Source: an uncultured Bacilli bacterium (GTDB taxonomy: Bacteria > Bacillota_I > Bacilli_A > RF39 > UBA660). Taken from it: a stretch of 6,208 nucleotides of DNA. This document shows, piece after piece, positions 5,245 through 6,208 of the stretch. The stretch is taken from assembly GCA_934149245.1 (NCBI GenBank), contig CAKPER010000061.1:1-6208 (forward strand), written 5' to 3'. A model generated the notes under the pieces. The model was not told the DNA's origin. It saw only the letters and a list, made by a program, of their open reading frames with translations, and searched no databases. Each line of letters starts with the position of its first letter. Position 1 is the stretch's first letter. Made by a program: the position numbers and the translations under genes.

Positions 5245-6157
5245 TGTTATCTCTCCTTTCTCGTAAAATATCAATAAAACTTTCAATCCTGGTTTCAAGT
5301 CCTGTCTCTGATGTTAATTCATCTAAAATTATATTTAAGGTTGGCATTTGTTTTAGTTTTCTAATCATCAACTCATTAACCAATGAATCTGGTCCACATG
5401 GAAATGCTGTTAAAAAAATTATGCCATCTATGTTATCTTTATAATAATCTATTGCTCCTATTAATTCTTTTGAATAAGTCCAATACAATGTTTTAGAAAG
5501 TTTTTTATAATGTTTTAATGATTCTTTTTTACTAAGTTTATCAGCATATAAAATGTTTATTTTATAATTTTTTAATAATTTTATAATTGAATAGCCAAGA
5601 TAGTTATCATAAATACTATAAGGATGAGATACAATTAAAACTTTAGGACCTCTTTTTGTTAATACTTTGTTCTGATTTATCATTTTTAATTTATTGTATT
5701 CTTTTTCTGCTTTTTTAGCTTTTATGTAGCTACTTATAACTATAAATGGATTGTGGTTTAGTTTAAGTCCTAGTTTTAATAAGGATATAGTTTCTGTAGA
5801 CATTTTAGTGTACTCGATATTATAATTTATTATATTTATATCTTTAAAAATATTTTTTACTATATCATATGTAGCATTAAATCTTACACATACTTTTTCA
5901 TCTTTACCGTAATTTTCAATTCTAGGAATTAATATATAATCACACTTTTCTTTTAGATTACTAACATGTCCCATAAATATTTTGAAAGGCAGACAAGCTT
6001 CATCAATAGAATATTTTTTTCCTTCTACAACTGTTTCTTTCGTTGTTGGTCCACTTACAACTATTTTGTATCCTAAATTACTAAAATAATTTTTCCATAA
6101 TATTTTATACCTATAATATAAAAAGGCTCTAGGAATTCCTATTGTTTTTTTATTCAT
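5237..6157 (-). CDS. Acyl-CoA dehydratase activase-related protein (DUF2229-type, stand-alone)
   Basis: A 306-residue protein of the DUF2229 family, which in large activases is fused to an ASKHA ATPase domain. Here that ATPase domain is absent. The match to the family is strong: GIPRAFLYYRYKILWKNYF at the N terminus, DEACLPFKIFMGHV (Cys55), CDYILIPRI (Cys72), CVRFNATYD (Cys90), VSHPYSIYDNYLG, FPCGPDSLVNE (Cys254), then DELTSETGLETRIESFIDIL. Cys55, Cys90 and Cys254 are the likely metal-cluster ligands. The DEACLPFK and TRIESF motifs mirror CIPFK and TRLEAF in the next gene, showing that both belong to one superfamily and probably form a complex. The start ATG at 6157 is chosen because AGGGG lies 5 nt before it; the GTG at 6163 falls inside the Shine-Dalgarno. 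The physiological role is unknown. It overlaps the downstream gene by 8 nt and is the first gene of the cluster in the window. Confidence 0.87.
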   Translation of the reverse strand: MNKKTIGIPRAFLYYRYKILWKNYFSNLGYKIVVSGPTTKETVVEGKKYSIDEACLPFKIFMGHVSNLKEKCDYILIPRIENYGKDEKVCVRFNATYDIVKNIFKDINIINYNIEYTKMSTETISLLKLGLKLNHNPFIVISSYIKAKKAEKEYNKLKMINQNKVLTKRGPKVLIVSHPYSIYDNYLGYSIIKLLKNYKINILYADKLSKKESLKHYKKLSKTLYWTYSKELIGAIDYYKDNIDGIIFLTAFPCGPDSLVNELMIRKLKQMPTLNIILDELTSETGLETRIESFIDILRERRDNNS

Positions 6158-6184
6158 TTTCACCCCTTTTCATCTAAATATATG

Positions 6185-6208
6185 AAAAAAAGAAGAATTT
6201 ATTCTTCT
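6185..6208 (-). terminator. Rho-independent terminator of a gene beyond the right edge
   Basis: On the minus strand AGAAGAA-4-TTCTTCT is followed by a run of seven T (6191-6185). The stem may extend past the window. It stops a minus-strand gene lying to the right, which suggests the activase-related gene starts its own transcript. The 27 nt between this site and the gene show only a weak TATATT and no clear -35. Confidence 0.7.

Noticed and set aside
5244..5444. A short plus-strand frame
   Set aside because: It is antisense to the conserved C terminus of the activase-related gene, with no ribosome site.
1..6208. CRISPR array, insertion sequence or tRNA gene
   Set aside because: No regularly spaced repeats, transposase, terminal inverted repeats or tRNA cloverleaf motifs were seen on either strand.

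Overview
The window is very AT-rich DNA from what looks like a spore-forming member of the Bacillota, probably an anaerobe. It carries the end of spoIVA (spore coat ATPase) followed by an HU gene, the same order as spoIVA-hbs in Bacillus subtilis. The code is standard: TGG encodes Trp, and TGA serves as a stop at the end of one transporter gene. The phage-free, IS-free layout looks chromosomal. Nothing in the sequence allows a genus call.

Layout. (1) Bases 1-1044, plus strand: C-terminal 347 codons of spoIVA, then a terminator hairpin at 1081-1119 and a second terminator-like hairpin at 1133-1165. (2) Bases 1166-1715 contain no protein gene. I see a consensus-quality promoter on the minus strand (1500-1528) firing leftward into a foldable RNA of about 184 nt (about 1493-1310). 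Its overall shape resembles 6S RNA. On the plus strand are candidate hup promoters, an operator-like dyad (1563-1579) and a leader hairpin (1653-1691). Bases 1166-1308 show nothing I can interpret. (3) Bases 1716-1988, plus strand: hup (HU), ending in a bidirectional terminator shared with the convergent gene cluster. (4) Bases 2039-6157, all minus strand, five tightly spaced genes. In transcription order they are a stand-alone DUF2229-type 'acyl-CoA dehydratase activase-related' protein, a 2-hydroxyacyl-CoA dehydratase (HgdB)-like protein, two tandem paralogous membrane proteins of the VUT/YhhQ (queuosine-precursor transporter) type, and an XRE/S24 (LexA/CI-like) regulator. An extended -10 promoter at 4094-4102 splits this cluster into two probable transcripts: the enzyme pair, and transporter pair plus regulator. 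(5) Bases 6185-6208: minus-strand terminator of a gene beyond the right edge.

How the parts may work together. The enzyme-like pair has Fe-S-type cysteines but no ASKHA ATPase domain, so it would need an electron-activating partner elsewhere. The transporter pair has lost different parts of the family signature in each copy, which suggests an obligate heterodimer with a changed substrate. The regulator ends the same transcript, and its S24 domain keeps the Ser but has Arg at the catalytic Lys position. It therefore looks like a ligand- or partner-controlled repressor rather than a self-cleaving SOS switch. The functional link between the enzyme pair and the transporters is inferred from co-orientation only.
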